Below, in pieces: positions 33,713-42,957 of a DNA stretch of 64,000 nt. The position numbers were made by a program, and so were the translations under genes. The stretch covers positions 186,001 through 250,000 of the forward strand of contig CAVVGE010000005.1 of the NCBI GenBank assembly GCA_963747735.1, written 5' to 3'. This DNA comes from AP-15 sp963747735 (GTDB taxonomy: Bacteria > Pseudomonadota > Alphaproteobacteria > ATCC43930 > CGMCC-115725). Every line of letters begins with the position of its first letter. The first letter of the stretch is position 1. A model generated the notes under the pieces. It was not told the origin of the DNA. It was given only the letters and a program-made list of their open reading frames with translations, and made no database searches.

Positions 33713-34321
33713 ATGGCAGAGAAAGACCCGGCGGAGAGCGGACAGCGGCTGCATGTGACGACCCTGCTCGTGGCGTCGCGGCGGGCCCTCGACAACGCGC
33801 TCGCCGAGCTCGGCTTTGCCGAGGACGATGACCGGGTCGTCGAGCACGATGGCCGTCTCGCCTTTCTGACCTGCTCGCACGAAGAGGACAGCGACGATCT
33901 GTTTGCGCTGATAACGGAGCTTTCGGCGCGCGGCGAAAGCTGGGAATTGCAGTCTCGCATCGACACCGAGCCCGGCCGCGCGATCTACCAGTCCTTGGCG
34001 CGGTATCGCCCGGTCGAGGCGATCGACGCAGCGGTCGAGGAGGAGCAGGAGGCGCAAACACCCGAAACTCCGGTTTACGATGTCGAGACCGCAGACGGAT
34101 TGCAGGCGTTGAAGCGGATCTTGAAGCGGATCGAGCCGGCTGACGCGTTCGCCACGATTCGGCCCGGCCGCGACGGTCGCGCTACCGCGCGAGTGCTGCG
34201 CCGCGGCTCTCGACGGTTGCTGGCGGCAGCGATAGCGGCCGACGAAGCGACCCTGCGCGGGGTAATTCGAGAAATCCTACCCAATGTCATGCTCGATGTG
34301 GCGATGAAGCCGCCCGGATAG
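33713..34321 (+). CDS. Conserved-looking protein of unknown function
   Basis: 202 residues, acidic in its middle and basic at the end; no signal peptide or membrane helix. I do not recognise the family. ATG at 33713 follows GGAGGGAG with good spacing, and codon use matches neighbours, so it is real. The layout seems two-part: residues 10-100 (LHVTTLLVASRRALDNALAELGF...DRVVEHDGRLAFLTC) with a predicted alpha/beta pattern, an Glu-rich linker near 100-115 (AAVEEEQEAQTPETP), then a helical C-terminal part. It lies 84 bases after rodA and 50 before the YcjX gene, so it may belong to the elongation operon or to the YcjXF pair. Confidence 0.65.
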   Translation: MAEKDPAESGQRLHVTTLLVASRRALDNALAELGFAEDDDRVVEHDGRLAFLTCSHEEDSDDLFALITELSARGESWELQSRIDTEPGRAIYQSLARYRPVEAIDAAVEEEQEAQTPETPVYDVETADGLQALKRILKRIEPADAFATIRPGRDGRATARVLRRGSRRLLAAAIAADEATLRGVIREILPNVMLDVAMKPPG

Positions 34322-34371
34322 CGCCGGAGCGTGCGCTGCCGACCCTGACCGAATACTTTCGCGATCGGCGG

Positions 34372-35727
34372 GTGCGGGTCGCCGTGACCGGTCTTGCGCA
34401 ATCGGGAAAAACCACATTCACCACCAGCCTGATTCACAATCTGCTCGCGATCGTGGCACGGCCTGCCCGTCTGCCTTTTTTTCGCGCCGCCGCGGAGGCA
34501 CGCGTCATCGCGGCCCGGCTGCAACCGGTCGCAACCGATCCCATCCCGGATTTTCCGTTTCGGAAGACGCTCGCCGCGCTCGCGGCCGATCCGCCGAAGT
34601 GGCCTGCGAGCACGCAGGATTTGCGCCATGCCCGGCTGGCGTTGCGCTTTCTGCCGACCGGTCCTTTTGGCAGCGAGAGCATAATCGGCTGGCTCGTTGG
34701 AGGCCGCGCCGAGCTCGACCTGGAAATCCTCGATTATCCGGGGGAGTGGCTGCTCGACCTTCCGCTGATGCGGCAAAGCTATCGCGACTGGTCGCGCGCC
34801 ACCCTGGCTTTGGCCAAAAGTGGTGTTCGCGTTCCCCTCGCCGGGGATTGGCTCGATTTTCTCGGCCGTCATCGCTCAGATGCGCCCGGCGACAGCGAAA
34901 CTGCGGGCCGCGCGCACGCTCTTTACCGCGATTTTCTCGTAGCTTGCCGTTCACAGCAGCAGCTGAGCCTGCTGCAGCCCGGGCGGGTCATAAACCCTGG
35001 AAATATTGCCGATCCGTCGCTGCTGCGTTTCTGCCCGCTGCCGGATGCAGCCAACGGCGTTCTGCCGCCGGGCAGCCTCGGCGCATTGATGGAGGCGCGC
35101 TTCGAGACCTACAAGCGGGTGGTCGTCGAGCCGTTCTTTACCGCGCTCGCTCGCGATGTCGATCGCCAGATCGTCCTTGTCGATGTGTTGCGCGCGCTCA
35201 ACGCTGGAGAAGCGGCTTTTGCCGATCAGCGTTTGGCCCTCGAGGCCATCCTTGGGGCGTTTCGGTTCGGCCGCGGCGGGCTGCTCCAACGGCTGTTCGC
35301 GGCGCGCATCGACCGGGTGCTCTTTGCCGCCACGAAAGCCGACCATGTGCCGGCCGTGCAGCGCGATCACCTCGAGACGTTGATGGCGAATCTCGTCGAG
35401 GCGCCCACGCTGCGCGCCCACCGGGCGAATGCCCGCGTCGCGGCGACCGCGCTCGCCTCGATCCGCTGCACCGAGGACAGCACCGACACAATCGACGGGC
35501 ATAAGCTCGACGTTGTCGTCGGTCTGCCTGTGGGCGGCGATCGGAGGATCCGGTTTTTTCCCGGAGTGGTGCCGGTAACGCCGCCGTCAGCGGGGTTCTG
35601 GGGTGAGCGTTTCACCGAATTTCCGGTGTTCCAGCCGCCGAGAATCGATACGGCGGCAGGTAACGGCATTCCCCATATCAATCTCGACAAGGCACTCGAT
35701 TTTCTGCTGGAGGATGTGCTCGCGTGA
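34372..35727 (+). CDS. YcjX-family GTP/ATP-binding protein (DUF463)
   Basis: 451 residues. P-loop GLAQSGKTT at about 7-15, followed by FTTSLIHNLL, and the family segments GRAELDLEILDYPGEWLLDLPLM and FAATKADHVP (possible NKxD-like nucleotide specificity). YcjX is a stress-linked nucleotide-binding protein often cotranscribed with YcjF (phage-shock-type genes in enterics). The only normal start is GTG 34372, but the frame upstream reads ALPTLTEYFRDRR, similar to family N-termini, so a non-standard start closer to 34321 is possible. It overlaps the YcjF gene by four bases. Confidence 0.85.
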   Translation: MRVAVTGLAQSGKTTFTTSLIHNLLAIVARPARLPFFRAAAEARVIAARLQPVATDPIPDFPFRKTLAALAADPPKWPASTQDLRHARLALRFLPTGPFGSESIIGWLVGGRAELDLEILDYPGEWLLDLPLMRQSYRDWSRATLALAKSGVRVPLAGDWLDFLGRHRSDAPGDSETAGRAHALYRDFLVACRSQQQLSLLQPGRVINPGNIADPSLLRFCPLPDAANGVLPPGSLGALMEARFETYKRVVVEPFFTALARDVDRQIVLVDVLRALNAGEAAFADQRLALEAILGAFRFGRGGLLQRLFAARIDRVLFAATKADHVPAVQRDHLETLMANLVEAPTLRAHRANARVAATALASIRCTEDSTDTIDGHKLDVVVGLPVGGDRRIRFFPGVVPVTPPSAGFWGERFTEFPVFQPPRIDTAAGNGIPHINLDKALDFLLEDVLA

Positions 35728-36704
35728 CCATCGAAACCGGGACAAGGCCGCAGCGTCTTGGACCGCGCATCGTGCGGACCGAAGAAACGGGCCGGCTCGA
35801 TCTCACCCCCGAGCCGCCTTTCGAGCCCGGGTTCGCACCGCTTCCCAGGCTCCGCTCCCGCTCCCCCGCCCTGATCGCGATTTCTGGGCTGATTATTCTC
35901 GGTCTCGGCGTGACCGTGCTCGACCTCGCCGGCTTTATCGGCGGCGCGTTTCAACGGAGCACCGGCCTCGGTGTCGCCGCCGCCGCGGCGGTCGGCGCCG
36001 GAGCAGGCGGCACGCTCTATTGGTTCTGGTGCGAGCTGCGCGGGCTTTTGCGCCTGCGCTCGGCGGAGCGCCTGCGCCGGCTGATCCCGTCGGCGCTCGC
36101 CGGCGAGCTGAAGCGCGAGCTCGACCGGGCGGCGGCGATCCTCGCCCGCGATCCGCTGCTCGGCGACGCCGTCGCGCAGTATCGCGGCGTCCTCGAACCG
36201 CACCACACGGGCGGCGATGCGCTCGAGCTTTTTTCCCGTTTCGTGCTGGTTCCAGCCGATCGCTTGAGCCAAGCCGCGGTCCGCCGCGCTGCCGCCCAGG
36301 CATTCGCGATCAATGCCGTCAGCCCGACAGTGCTGACCGACACTCTGTTCTTTGCCGCGCGGGCGATGCGGCTGATTCGCGAGATCGCCGAGATTTATGG
36401 CCAGCGACCCGGCCTCGCCGGGACCGTCCACCTGTTGCGGCGGCTCGTCGGTGGCGCCGGGCTGGTCGGAGCGGTCGATGTCGTCGGCGGGGTGCTGGTC
36501 CAGCAATTGGGCGGCGCCGTGCTCGAACGGCTCAGCGCCAACGCCGCCGAAAGCGCCTATGCCGCGCAAAAGATGGCGCGGCTCGGCATCGTTGCGATGG
36601 CGTTATGCCGACCGGTCGGCTTTCGCCCCGGCGAGGTGCCCTCGCTCGCCGGCATCGTTGCCGGCCTCATCCGCTCCCGCGGTGAAGCAATACGAGGAAG
36701 CTGA
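35724..36704 (+). CDS. YcjF/TIGR01620-family membrane protein
   Basis: 326 residues. A soluble Pro-rich N-terminus is followed by two close membrane segments (ALIAISGLIILGLGVTVLDLAGF and GVAAAAAVGAGAGGTLYWFWC), then a helical cytoplasmic domain of the DUF697-like type (AAAQAFAINAVSPTVLTDTLFFAARAMRLIREIAEIYGQRPG...RRLVGGAGLVGAVDVV). GTG start overlapping the YcjX stop (GTGA), so the two are translationally coupled and probably act together at the membrane. Their role is not established in alphaproteobacteria. Confidence 0.87.
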   Translation: MTIETGTRPQRLGPRIVRTEETGRLDLTPEPPFEPGFAPLPRLRSRSPALIAISGLIILGLGVTVLDLAGFIGGAFQRSTGLGVAAAAAVGAGAGGTLYWFWCELRGLLRLRSAERLRRLIPSALAGELKRELDRAAAILARDPLLGDAVAQYRGVLEPHHTGGDALELFSRFVLVPADRLSQAAVRRAAAQAFAINAVSPTVLTDTLFFAARAMRLIREIAEIYGQRPGLAGTVHLLRRLVGGAGLVGAVDVVGGVLVQQLGGAVLERLSANAAESAYAAQKMARLGIVAMALCRPVGFRPGEVPSLAGIVAGLIRSRGEAIRGS

Positions 36705-36709
36705 ACGGG

Positions 36710-36741
36710 GCCGCGAGATCGTGTAGTTTCCCGATCTCGGC
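36710..36741. terminator. Hairpin between ycjF and the Liv operon
   Basis: GCCG-C-GAGATCG (36710-36721) pairs with CGATCTC-GGC (36732-36741) with one bulged base around a ten-base loop. It lies six bases after the YcjF stop. The T-run is weak, so it may be a factor-dependent or partial terminator. Confidence 0.4.
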
Positions 36742-36791
36742 ACGGCCTTTGTCGCAATCGTCGCTCGAGCCTCAAAACCGGGAGGAAGGAT

Positions 36792-38036
36792 ATGCTGTCG
36801 CGTCGCTCCATCATCATCGGCTTGTCGAGCACCGCCCTCGCCAGCACCCTGGCGGTGCGGCCGCGCGCGGCATTCGCCGCCGACAAGTCGATCAAAATCG
36901 GCATCAACCTGCCATTCACCGGGGCGGATGCGCATGATGCCGAGCTGATCAAAGACGGCGCCATGCTGGCGCTCGACGAGGCCGATGCAGCAGGCGGCGT
37001 CGCCGGCTACAAGATCGATGTCTTGCAGCTCGATGACGGGACCGCTACCGCCGGGCAATACGATCCGGCCCAGGCCGCCACCAACGCCCGCAAGATGGTG
37101 TCCGACAATTCGGTAGTCGCCGCGATCGGCCCGCAGATGAGCGGCTCGGGCAAGGCGATGTCGCCGATCCTGAGCCAAGGCGGGCTCGCCACGATCACGC
37201 CGAGCTCGACCAACCCCGACATCACCGACCCCAAATTCGCGGGACAGTACCGGCCCAAGGGCAAGGCGATCTATTTCCGCACGGTCACGACCGATGCGTT
37301 CCAGGGGCCGAACATGGCGAATTATTTCGCCGACACGCTCAAGGTCAAATCGGTCTATGTGCTCGACGACAGCGGGGCTTACGGCGTTGGAATCGCCGAC
37401 ACTTTTCAGGCACAAGCTAAGAAGCGCGGGATCAAGGTGCTCGGTCGCGACCAGCTCAACCCCAAAGAAGCTGATTACACGACAACCTTGACCAAGATGA
37501 AATCGCTCAGTCCCGACGCCCTATATTACGGCGGTGTCGCCCAAGCCGGGGTCAAGGTGGTCAAGCAATCGTATGACATCCTTCCCAACATCATTAAGGG
37601 GGGCGGTGACGGCGTATATGGCGCCGAAATCCTGAAGGGTGCGGGTTTCCCTGCGGCCGCCGGCTGGTACGCGACGATCGCCGCGCCGAATGTGCTCGAA
37701 AATCCAGACGCCGCCGCCTGGATCGAACGTTTCAGCAAGAAATACGGCAAGCAGCCCGACAACTACTCGATTACCGCTTATGACGCCGCGCTCGTCATCC
37801 TCGATGCCGTCAAACGGGTCGCCGCGTCCGGCAAGGACGTGACCCGTGACGCGGTGCGCGACGCGATCCAGCAGTCGCATGTCAAGACATTGCAGGGCGA
37901 GGTCGCCTTCGACGCCAACGGCGACATCGAGAACCGGATAGTCAGCGTTTTCCAAATTACCCGCAACGACAAGTACCCGCTCGACGACGTCCTCCACCAG
38001 TACAAGTATGCCGGGGTGGCTCCGGCGAGCTCGTAA
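36792..38036 (+). CDS. Branched-chain amino-acid-type ABC transporter substrate-binding protein
   Basis: 414 residues with a strong GGGAGGAAGG site before the ATG. Twin-Arg-like signal peptide SRRSIIIGLSSTALASTLAV cut after AAFAA. The mature part opens KSIKIGINLPFTGADAHDAELIKDGAMLALDEAD, and contains PSSTNPDITDP, typical of LivJ/LivK-type binding proteins. True ligands in this family range from leucine to small carboxylates and amides; the neighbouring M20 peptidase hints at peptides or amino acids. First gene of a four-gene transporter operon, 15 bases before the permease. Confidence 0.88.
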   Translation: MLSRRSIIIGLSSTALASTLAVRPRAAFAADKSIKIGINLPFTGADAHDAELIKDGAMLALDEADAAGGVAGYKIDVLQLDDGTATAGQYDPAQAATNARKMVSDNSVVAAIGPQMSGSGKAMSPILSQGGLATITPSSTNPDITDPKFAGQYRPKGKAIYFRTVTTDAFQGPNMANYFADTLKVKSVYVLDDSGAYGVGIADTFQAQAKKRGIKVLGRDQLNPKEADYTTTLTKMKSLSPDALYYGGVAQAGVKVVKQSYDILPNIIKGGGDGVYGAEILKGAGFPAAAGWYATIAAPNVLENPDAAAWIERFSKKYGKQPDNYSITAYDAALVILDAVKRVAASGKDVTRDAVRDAIQQSHVKTLQGEVAFDANGDIENRIVSVFQITRNDKYPLDDVLHQYKYAGVAPASS

Positions 38037-38051
38037 CCGGCCGGCCCGGTC

Positions 38052-38981
38052 ATGTCCGACTATGGTGTGCTGCTGCAGCAGGTCATAAACGGGTTGAGCC
38101 TCGGCGCCATGTACGCGCTCCTGGCGCTCGGCTTTACCCTCGTTTACGGCATCCTCGAGCTGATCAATTTTGCCCATTTCAACGTGTTCATGGTCAGCTC
38201 GTTTGTCGGCATGTGGGCTTTGCAATTGCTCGGGCTTTCCGGCCAAGACCGTGTCCTGACGGGATTTGCGCTGGCCGGCGCGCTCGGTTTCGCGTTCGCC
38301 GTGACGATGCTGTCCGCAGGCGTTTTAGGGGTCGCGATCGAGCGCCTGTCGTTGCGCCCGTTGCGGGGCGTGCGCGGGACCGCAGCGATGATCACGACGA
38401 TCGGCGTCTCCTACATTCTGTTCAATGTAATCCTGTTGACTGTCGGTGCCGGCTCGGAGAACTACCCCAACCCGCTGCCGGTCGTGCGCTGGCGGGTCGG
38501 CGAGGCGACCGTGGAGCTGAAGCAGCTGCTGATCTGGGCGATCGCGGTCGTTTTGATGGTGGCGCTGCACCTTTTTGTCAGTCGCACGCGCCTGGGCAAA
38601 GCGATGCGCGCGACCGCGCAGGATGCCGAAGCAGCGCAGATGATGGGGGTCGAGGTCGACCGCGTTATCGTCACCGCGTTTTTTCTCGGTTCGGCGCTTG
38701 CCGGAGCGGCGGCGCTGATCTTCGGCCTCTATTACAACTATACGAGCTTCATCATCGGCTATTCGGCCGGGCTGCGCGCATTCACCGCCGCGGTGCTGGG
38801 CGGCATCGGCAGCATTCCGGGCGCGATGCTCGGCGGTGTCCTGATCGGATTGATCGAGACTTTGGGCGGCCAGCTGATCGCGGTGCGCTGGACCGATGTG
38901 ATCATCTTTTCGATATTGGTCCTCGTCCTCGTCTTTGTCCCGGCCGGCCTCCTCGGCCGCGCGACCCCGACCAAGTCTTGA
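38052..38981 (+). CDS. livH: Branched-chain amino-acid-type ABC permease LivH
   Basis: 309 residues, about eight helices. Family start LLQQVINGLSLGAMYALLALGFTLVYGILELINFAHFNVFM, and RTRLGKAMRATAQDAEAAQMMGVEVDRV as the ATPase-contact loop. It forms the membrane pore with the LivM half of the next gene, whose ATG follows one base after its stop. Confidence 0.92.
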   Translation: MSDYGVLLQQVINGLSLGAMYALLALGFTLVYGILELINFAHFNVFMVSSFVGMWALQLLGLSGQDRVLTGFALAGALGFAFAVTMLSAGVLGVAIERLSLRPLRGVRGTAAMITTIGVSYILFNVILLTVGAGSENYPNPLPVVRWRVGEATVELKQLLIWAIAVVLMVALHLFVSRTRLGKAMRATAQDAEAAQMMGVEVDRVIVTAFFLGSALAGAAALIFGLYYNYTSFIIGYSAGLRAFTAAVLGGIGSIPGAMLGGVLIGLIETLGGQLIAVRWTDVIIFSILVLVLVFVPAGLLGRATPTKS

Positions 38982-38982
38982 G

Positions 38983-41010
38983 ATGGTTGATCTCGGCGAG
39001 CCTAAATCCAGGGCCGTCGCCTTCCGATTGGCCGGCCCTTTGGCGCGCATCGATCCGTCGACACGGGCCCGCCTCGGCGTTTTTTGCATCTTGGCTGCTG
39101 CGCTCCTGTTTCCGCTCTTGCATCGGAACGACGCCGACATCAATTCGGGGGCGAACGCGCTCGCCTATGCCGCGCTCGCGCTCGGCCTCAACATCGTTGT
39201 CGGCTTTGCCGGTCTCTTGGACCTCGGCTACGCTGCATTCTTCGCAATCGGCGCCTACACCTACGGCGTGGCCAGCTCCTGGCAGCTGCAGCCGGAATGG
39301 ACGAGCTTTTGGGAGCCGTTTCAGTGGCTCGACCTCGTCTCCCGCGCCCAGGGCACCACCGGCAGCGGGTATGTCGTCCATTTCCAGGTGTCGTTCTGGC
39401 TGATGCTGCCGGCGGCGGCGGCGGTCGCCGCCTTTTTCGGCGTCCTGTTCGGCGCCCCAACTCTGCGCCTCAAGGGCGATTACCTGGCGATCGTGACCCT
39501 GGGGTTTGGCGAGATTGTCCCGATTGTCGCCCGCAACATCCCGACGGTGACGAATGGGGCGATGGGGCTAAACGGCGTCGCCGCGCCGCAGCTCTTCGGC
39601 TTCAATTTCGGCGTCAACGCGACACCCTATTACTACGTCGCGGTCGCCTTGGTCGCGCTCTTGATGGCGATCAGCCAGCGGCTCAAAATCTCGCGGGTCG
39701 GTCGCGCGTGGATGGCGATCCGCGACGACGAAATCGCCGCCGGCGCGATCGGCGTCGACCGCGTGCGCTACAAGCTCCTCGCCTTTGCCATCGGTGCGGC
39801 TTTTGCCGGCGCAACCGGCACCTTCTATGTCGCCAAGCTGCAGACCGCCACGCCGGAAATGTTTATGTTCCCGGTTTCGGTCATGATCCTGGTCATGGTC
39901 GTCTTCGGCGGCGTCGGCAACGTTTGGGGCGTCGTCGTCGGCGCAGTGCTGCTGCAGCTCCTGCAATCGTGGTTCCTCGAAGACTTGTCGCAGTGGCTGC
40001 ACGCGCTGGGCCGTCTGGTTTCGGTCGAGTGGCTGCAGCATGTCGAGCTGGCCTCTTCGATCGAGCTGATCTTCGGCGTGATCCTGGTGGTGATGATGCT
40101 CTACCGCCGGCAAGGGCTGATCCCGGCGTCGCGGCCGACCGCGGCGCTGAGCCTCGAAGAGCAAACCGCCCACATCGTCCGCGGCGGCTTCGACACCCTG
40201 TCGGGCATCGCCGCGACCGATCGGGAAACGGGCCGGCCGCTGCTTGAAGTCAGCGGTCTGACGGTTCGCTTTGGCGGCCTCGTCGCGCTCGGCTCGGTCG
40301 ATATGACGGTCCTCGCCGGGAGCGTCGTCGCCGTCATCGGGCCCAACGGCTCCGGCAAGACGACCTTGTTCAACACGATCACGGGCCTGCTGGCGCCCGA
40401 CAGCGGCAGCATCAGGTTTGCCGGCGAAGGGATCGCCCGCAAAGGACCGCATGTGGTGCTCGAACGCGGCATTGCCCGCACCTTCCAGAACATCCGGCTC
40501 TTTCCGAACCTGACCGTGCTTGAAAACGTCTTGGTCGGCATGCATGCGCAACTCGGCACCGGCCCGTTGGGCGCGCTGTTGCGGCTGCCGCGCACCCGCC
40601 GCGAGGAAGCCCAGGCGCATCAGCGCGCGCTCGAAATCCTGGCGCTGTTCGGCAACCGGCTGTTGCCGCGCGCCGGGCACCTGACCTCGAGCCTTTCCTA
40701 CGCCAACCGCCGCCGCACCGAAATCGCCCGCGCCTTGGCCTCGCAGCCAAAGCTTCTGCTGCTTGACGAGCCGACCGCCGGGATGAACCCCGCCGAAACC
40801 TTGGAGCTTGCGGAGCAAATCGGGAGCCTGCACCGCGCCGGGATGACGATCGTGCTGATCGAGCACAAGCTCGACGTCGTCGTCAATCTGGCGGACAAGG
40901 TCATCGTGCTCGACCATGGCGAAAAGATCGCGGAAGGCCCGCCCTCCCTCGTGCGGCGCGACGAAGCGGTGATCCGGGCCTATCTCGGCCGGAGCGCCGC
41001 CTTTGCCTGA
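38983..41010 (+). CDS. Fused LivM permease and LivG ATPase
   Basis: 675 residues. Residues about 1-375 are a LivM permease (LAYAALALGLNIVVGFAGLLDLGYAAFFAIGAY; RLKGDYLAIVTLGFGEIVPIVARN), and residues about 410-675 are a LivG-type ATPase with Walker A GPNGSGKTTL, signature LSYANRRRTEIARAL (degenerate LSGGQ, as in LivG), Walker B KLLLLDEPTAGMNP and H-loop EHKLDV. The ATPase part starts near 40,240. Such fusions occur in other alphaproteobacteria. An upstream in-frame start overlaps livH; ATG at 38983 matches the usual N-terminus. It overlaps livF by eight bases. Confidence 0.92.
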   Translation: MVDLGEPKSRAVAFRLAGPLARIDPSTRARLGVFCILAAALLFPLLHRNDADINSGANALAYAALALGLNIVVGFAGLLDLGYAAFFAIGAYTYGVASSWQLQPEWTSFWEPFQWLDLVSRAQGTTGSGYVVHFQVSFWLMLPAAAAVAAFFGVLFGAPTLRLKGDYLAIVTLGFGEIVPIVARNIPTVTNGAMGLNGVAAPQLFGFNFGVNATPYYYVAVALVALLMAISQRLKISRVGRAWMAIRDDEIAAGAIGVDRVRYKLLAFAIGAAFAGATGTFYVAKLQTATPEMFMFPVSVMILVMVVFGGVGNVWGVVVGAVLLQLLQSWFLEDLSQWLHALGRLVSVEWLQHVELASSIELIFGVILVVMMLYRRQGLIPASRPTAALSLEEQTAHIVRGGFDTLSGIAATDRETGRPLLEVSGLTVRFGGLVALGSVDMTVLAGSVVAVIGPNGSGKTTLFNTITGLLAPDSGSIRFAGEGIARKGPHVVLERGIARTFQNIRLFPNLTVLENVLVGMHAQLGTGPLGALLRLPRTRREEAQAHQRALEILALFGNRLLPRAGHLTSSLSYANRRRTEIARALASQPKLLLLDEPTAGMNPAETLELAEQIGSLHRAGMTIVLIEHKLDVVVNLADKVIVLDHGEKIAEGPPSLVRRDEAVIRAYLGRSAAFA

Positions 41011-41752
41011 CGCCGCGTTGCTCGAATTCCGGGCGGTTGACACCTATTACGGCGATTTGCACGTGCTGAAATCGGTCGATTACCGGATCGAAGAGGGCGA
41101 GATCGTCTGCCTTCTGGGCGGCAACGCCTCGGGTAAATCGACGACGATGAAGGCGATCATGGGAACGGTCGTGCCGACCCGCGGCGATATTCTCTATCGC
41201 GGGCAGTCGCTCAACGGCGTCGGCACCGCCGAGCGGGTGCGGCGCGGCATTGCCCCGGTGCTCGAGGCGCGGCGCCTCTTCCCGCGGATGAGCGTCTACG
41301 AGAACCTGGAAATGGGCGCCTATACCCGCCGCCGCGGCGCGGAATTCGACCAGGATCTGGCGCGCGTTCTGGCTCTCTTTCCGCGGGTCGAGGAGCGGCT
41401 GCGCCAGACCGCCGGGACGCTTTCCGGCGGCGAGCAGCAGATGGTCGCGATCGGACGGGCGCTGATGGCGCGGCCCAGGCTCCTGTGCATGGACGAGCCG
41501 TCGATGGGCCTTTCACCCGCCTATGTCGAGCAGGTCTTCGACATCGTCCGCGAGATCAATCGGCAGGGCACCACGATTTTCATGGTCGAGCAGAACGCCA
41601 ATATGGCGCTGACCATCGCCGGCCGCGCCTATGTCCTGCAAACCGGCCAGGTGGTGCTGAGCGGCCCGGCCGCGGAATTGCGCGAAACCGAGCTGATCCG
41701 CCGTGCCTATCTCGGGGAGATCAGCGCTGCGGACATTACGGCGGAGAGTTGA
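41003..41752 (+). CDS. livF: Branched-chain amino-acid-type ABC ATPase LivF
   Basis: 249 residues, TTG start overlapping the upstream gene. Walker A GGNASGKST (39-47), signature LSGGEQQMVAIGRALM, Walker B RLLCMDEPSMGLSPAY and Gln in the switch position (MVEQNAN), as usual for LivF. It powers the importer with the fused LivG domain. Asn-Ala-Ser in place of the common Asn-Gly-Ala/Ser in the P-loop is a mild deviation. Confidence 0.91.
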   Translation: MPDAALLEFRAVDTYYGDLHVLKSVDYRIEEGEIVCLLGGNASGKSTTMKAIMGTVVPTRGDILYRGQSLNGVGTAERVRRGIAPVLEARRLFPRMSVYENLEMGAYTRRRGAEFDQDLARVLALFPRVEERLRQTAGTLSGGEQQMVAIGRALMARPRLLCMDEPSMGLSPAYVEQVFDIVREINRQGTTIFMVEQNANMALTIAGRAYVLQTGQVVLSGPAAELRETELIRRAYLGEISAADITAES

Positions 41753-41802
41753 TATCTCGGTGTGGTGACGGGCTCACCTGCTCACCAGATTGGAGACGGT
41801 TC

Positions 41803-42957
41803 ATGAGCGAGGCGAAGCAGGCGATTATCGAGCACCTGGGTGCCCAGCATCAGGCGATGGTGGCGCTGTTGGCCGAGCTCGTCGGCATCAATTCCGGCAG
41901 CTACAACAAGTCTGGGGTAGACGCTGTCCAGGAGCGGCTGCGGGCTTGGCTCGAAGCATCGGGCATCGCTTGCGAGGTCTTCCCAAACCCGACCTTTGGC
42001 AATTGCTTCGCGGCACGGCTGCCGGGCGGCGATGGTGGCCGCCCAATCGTGCTGATGGGCCATTGCGACACTGTTTTCCCCGATGGCACCGTTGCGCAGC
42101 GCCCGTTTCGCATCGACGGCGATCGGGCGACCGGTCCCGGCGTGTGCGATATGAAGGCGGGGCTGGTCATGAACACCTTTGTGCTCGCCGCGCTGCGGCG
42201 GTTCGATGTCCCCTGCCCTCTCACCGGTCTTTACACCGCGGACGAGGAGATCGCGTCGCCGTCGTCCCGCCCCATGATCGAGGCCGAGGCAAGAAATGCA
42301 CGCGCCGTGTTCAATGCTGAACCGGGCCGACCCTCCGGCAATCTTGTCACCCGGCGAAAGGGTGCTGCGTTCATCGAATTGGAGGTGATCGGGCGCGCCG
42401 CCCATTCGGGTGCGGCCCATGCCCAGGGGGTGAGCGCCATCGAAGCAATGGCGCGCAAGATCCAGCGCCTGCACCGGCTGACCGATTATGATCTCGGCAC
42501 CACGGTCAATGTCGGGCTTATGCGGGGCGGGCAGTCGGTCAACACAGTGGCGCCGCGCGCCACCGCCGCAATCGATGTGCGCTTTCCGACGCTCAACATC
42601 ATGGAAAAGATTCTCGGCGATGTGCGCGAGATTTGCACTTGCTGCGAACTGCCGGGGAGCGAGAGCCGTATCCTGAGCGAAGGCAAGTTTCTGCCCTTGG
42701 AGCAGGACGAGGCTGGCCGTGAGCTCCTCGATCTTTACGCGCGTTCGGCCAAAGGGCTCGGGTTCGAGGTTGGCGGCGAAGCGACGGGCGGCTCGGCCGA
42801 CAGCGGCTTTACCGCAGCGCTCGGCACGCCGACCCTATGCGCAACCGGCCCCATCGGCGGCAACGCCCATACCGACGACGAATGGTGCCGGATCGACACG
42901 ATGGTGCCGCGTGCTCAAGCGCTCGCGCTGACGATACTGGAGCTGGCGTCAGCTTGA
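41803..42957 (+). CDS. M20 family metallopeptidase (glutamate carboxypeptidase-like)
   Basis: 384 residues, ATG behind GGAGAC. Metal ligands are readable: His87 and Asp89 (GHCDTVFPDG), Asp116 (GVCDMKAG), the catalytic Glu148 and metal Glu149 (ADEEI), Glu173 (NAEPGR) and His in GGNAHTDDEW near the end. The dimerisation domain RRKGAAFIELEVIGRAAHSGA is present. It most resembles the carboxypeptidase G2 branch, which removes C-terminal Glu or Asp from amides. It follows the Liv operon by 50 bases and could process an imported amide or peptide. Its end overlaps the purB end by nine bases in opposite orientation. Confidence 0.9.
   Translation: MSEAKQAIIEHLGAQHQAMVALLAELVGINSGSYNKSGVDAVQERLRAWLEASGIACEVFPNPTFGNCFAARLPGGDGGRPIVLMGHCDTVFPDGTVAQRPFRIDGDRATGPGVCDMKAGLVMNTFVLAALRRFDVPCPLTGLYTADEEIASPSSRPMIEAEARNARAVFNAEPGRPSGNLVTRRKGAAFIELEVIGRAAHSGAAHAQGVSAIEAMARKIQRLHRLTDYDLGTTVNVGLMRGGQSVNTVAPRATAAIDVRFPTLNIMEKILGDVREICTCCELPGSESRILSEGKFLPLEQDEAGRELLDLYARSAKGLGFEVGGEATGGSADSGFTAALGTPTLCATGPIGGNAHTDDEWCRIDTMVPRAQALALTILELASA

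Noticed and set aside
36710..36741. A strong intrinsic terminator after ycjF
   Set aside because: The hairpin is real, but the T-run is weak, so I list it at low confidence only.
39568..41043. A 491-codon minus-strand frame opposite LivM-LivG
   Set aside because: It is a shadow of the strong plus-strand ABC transporter gene, rich in Gln, Arg and Asp without any domain.
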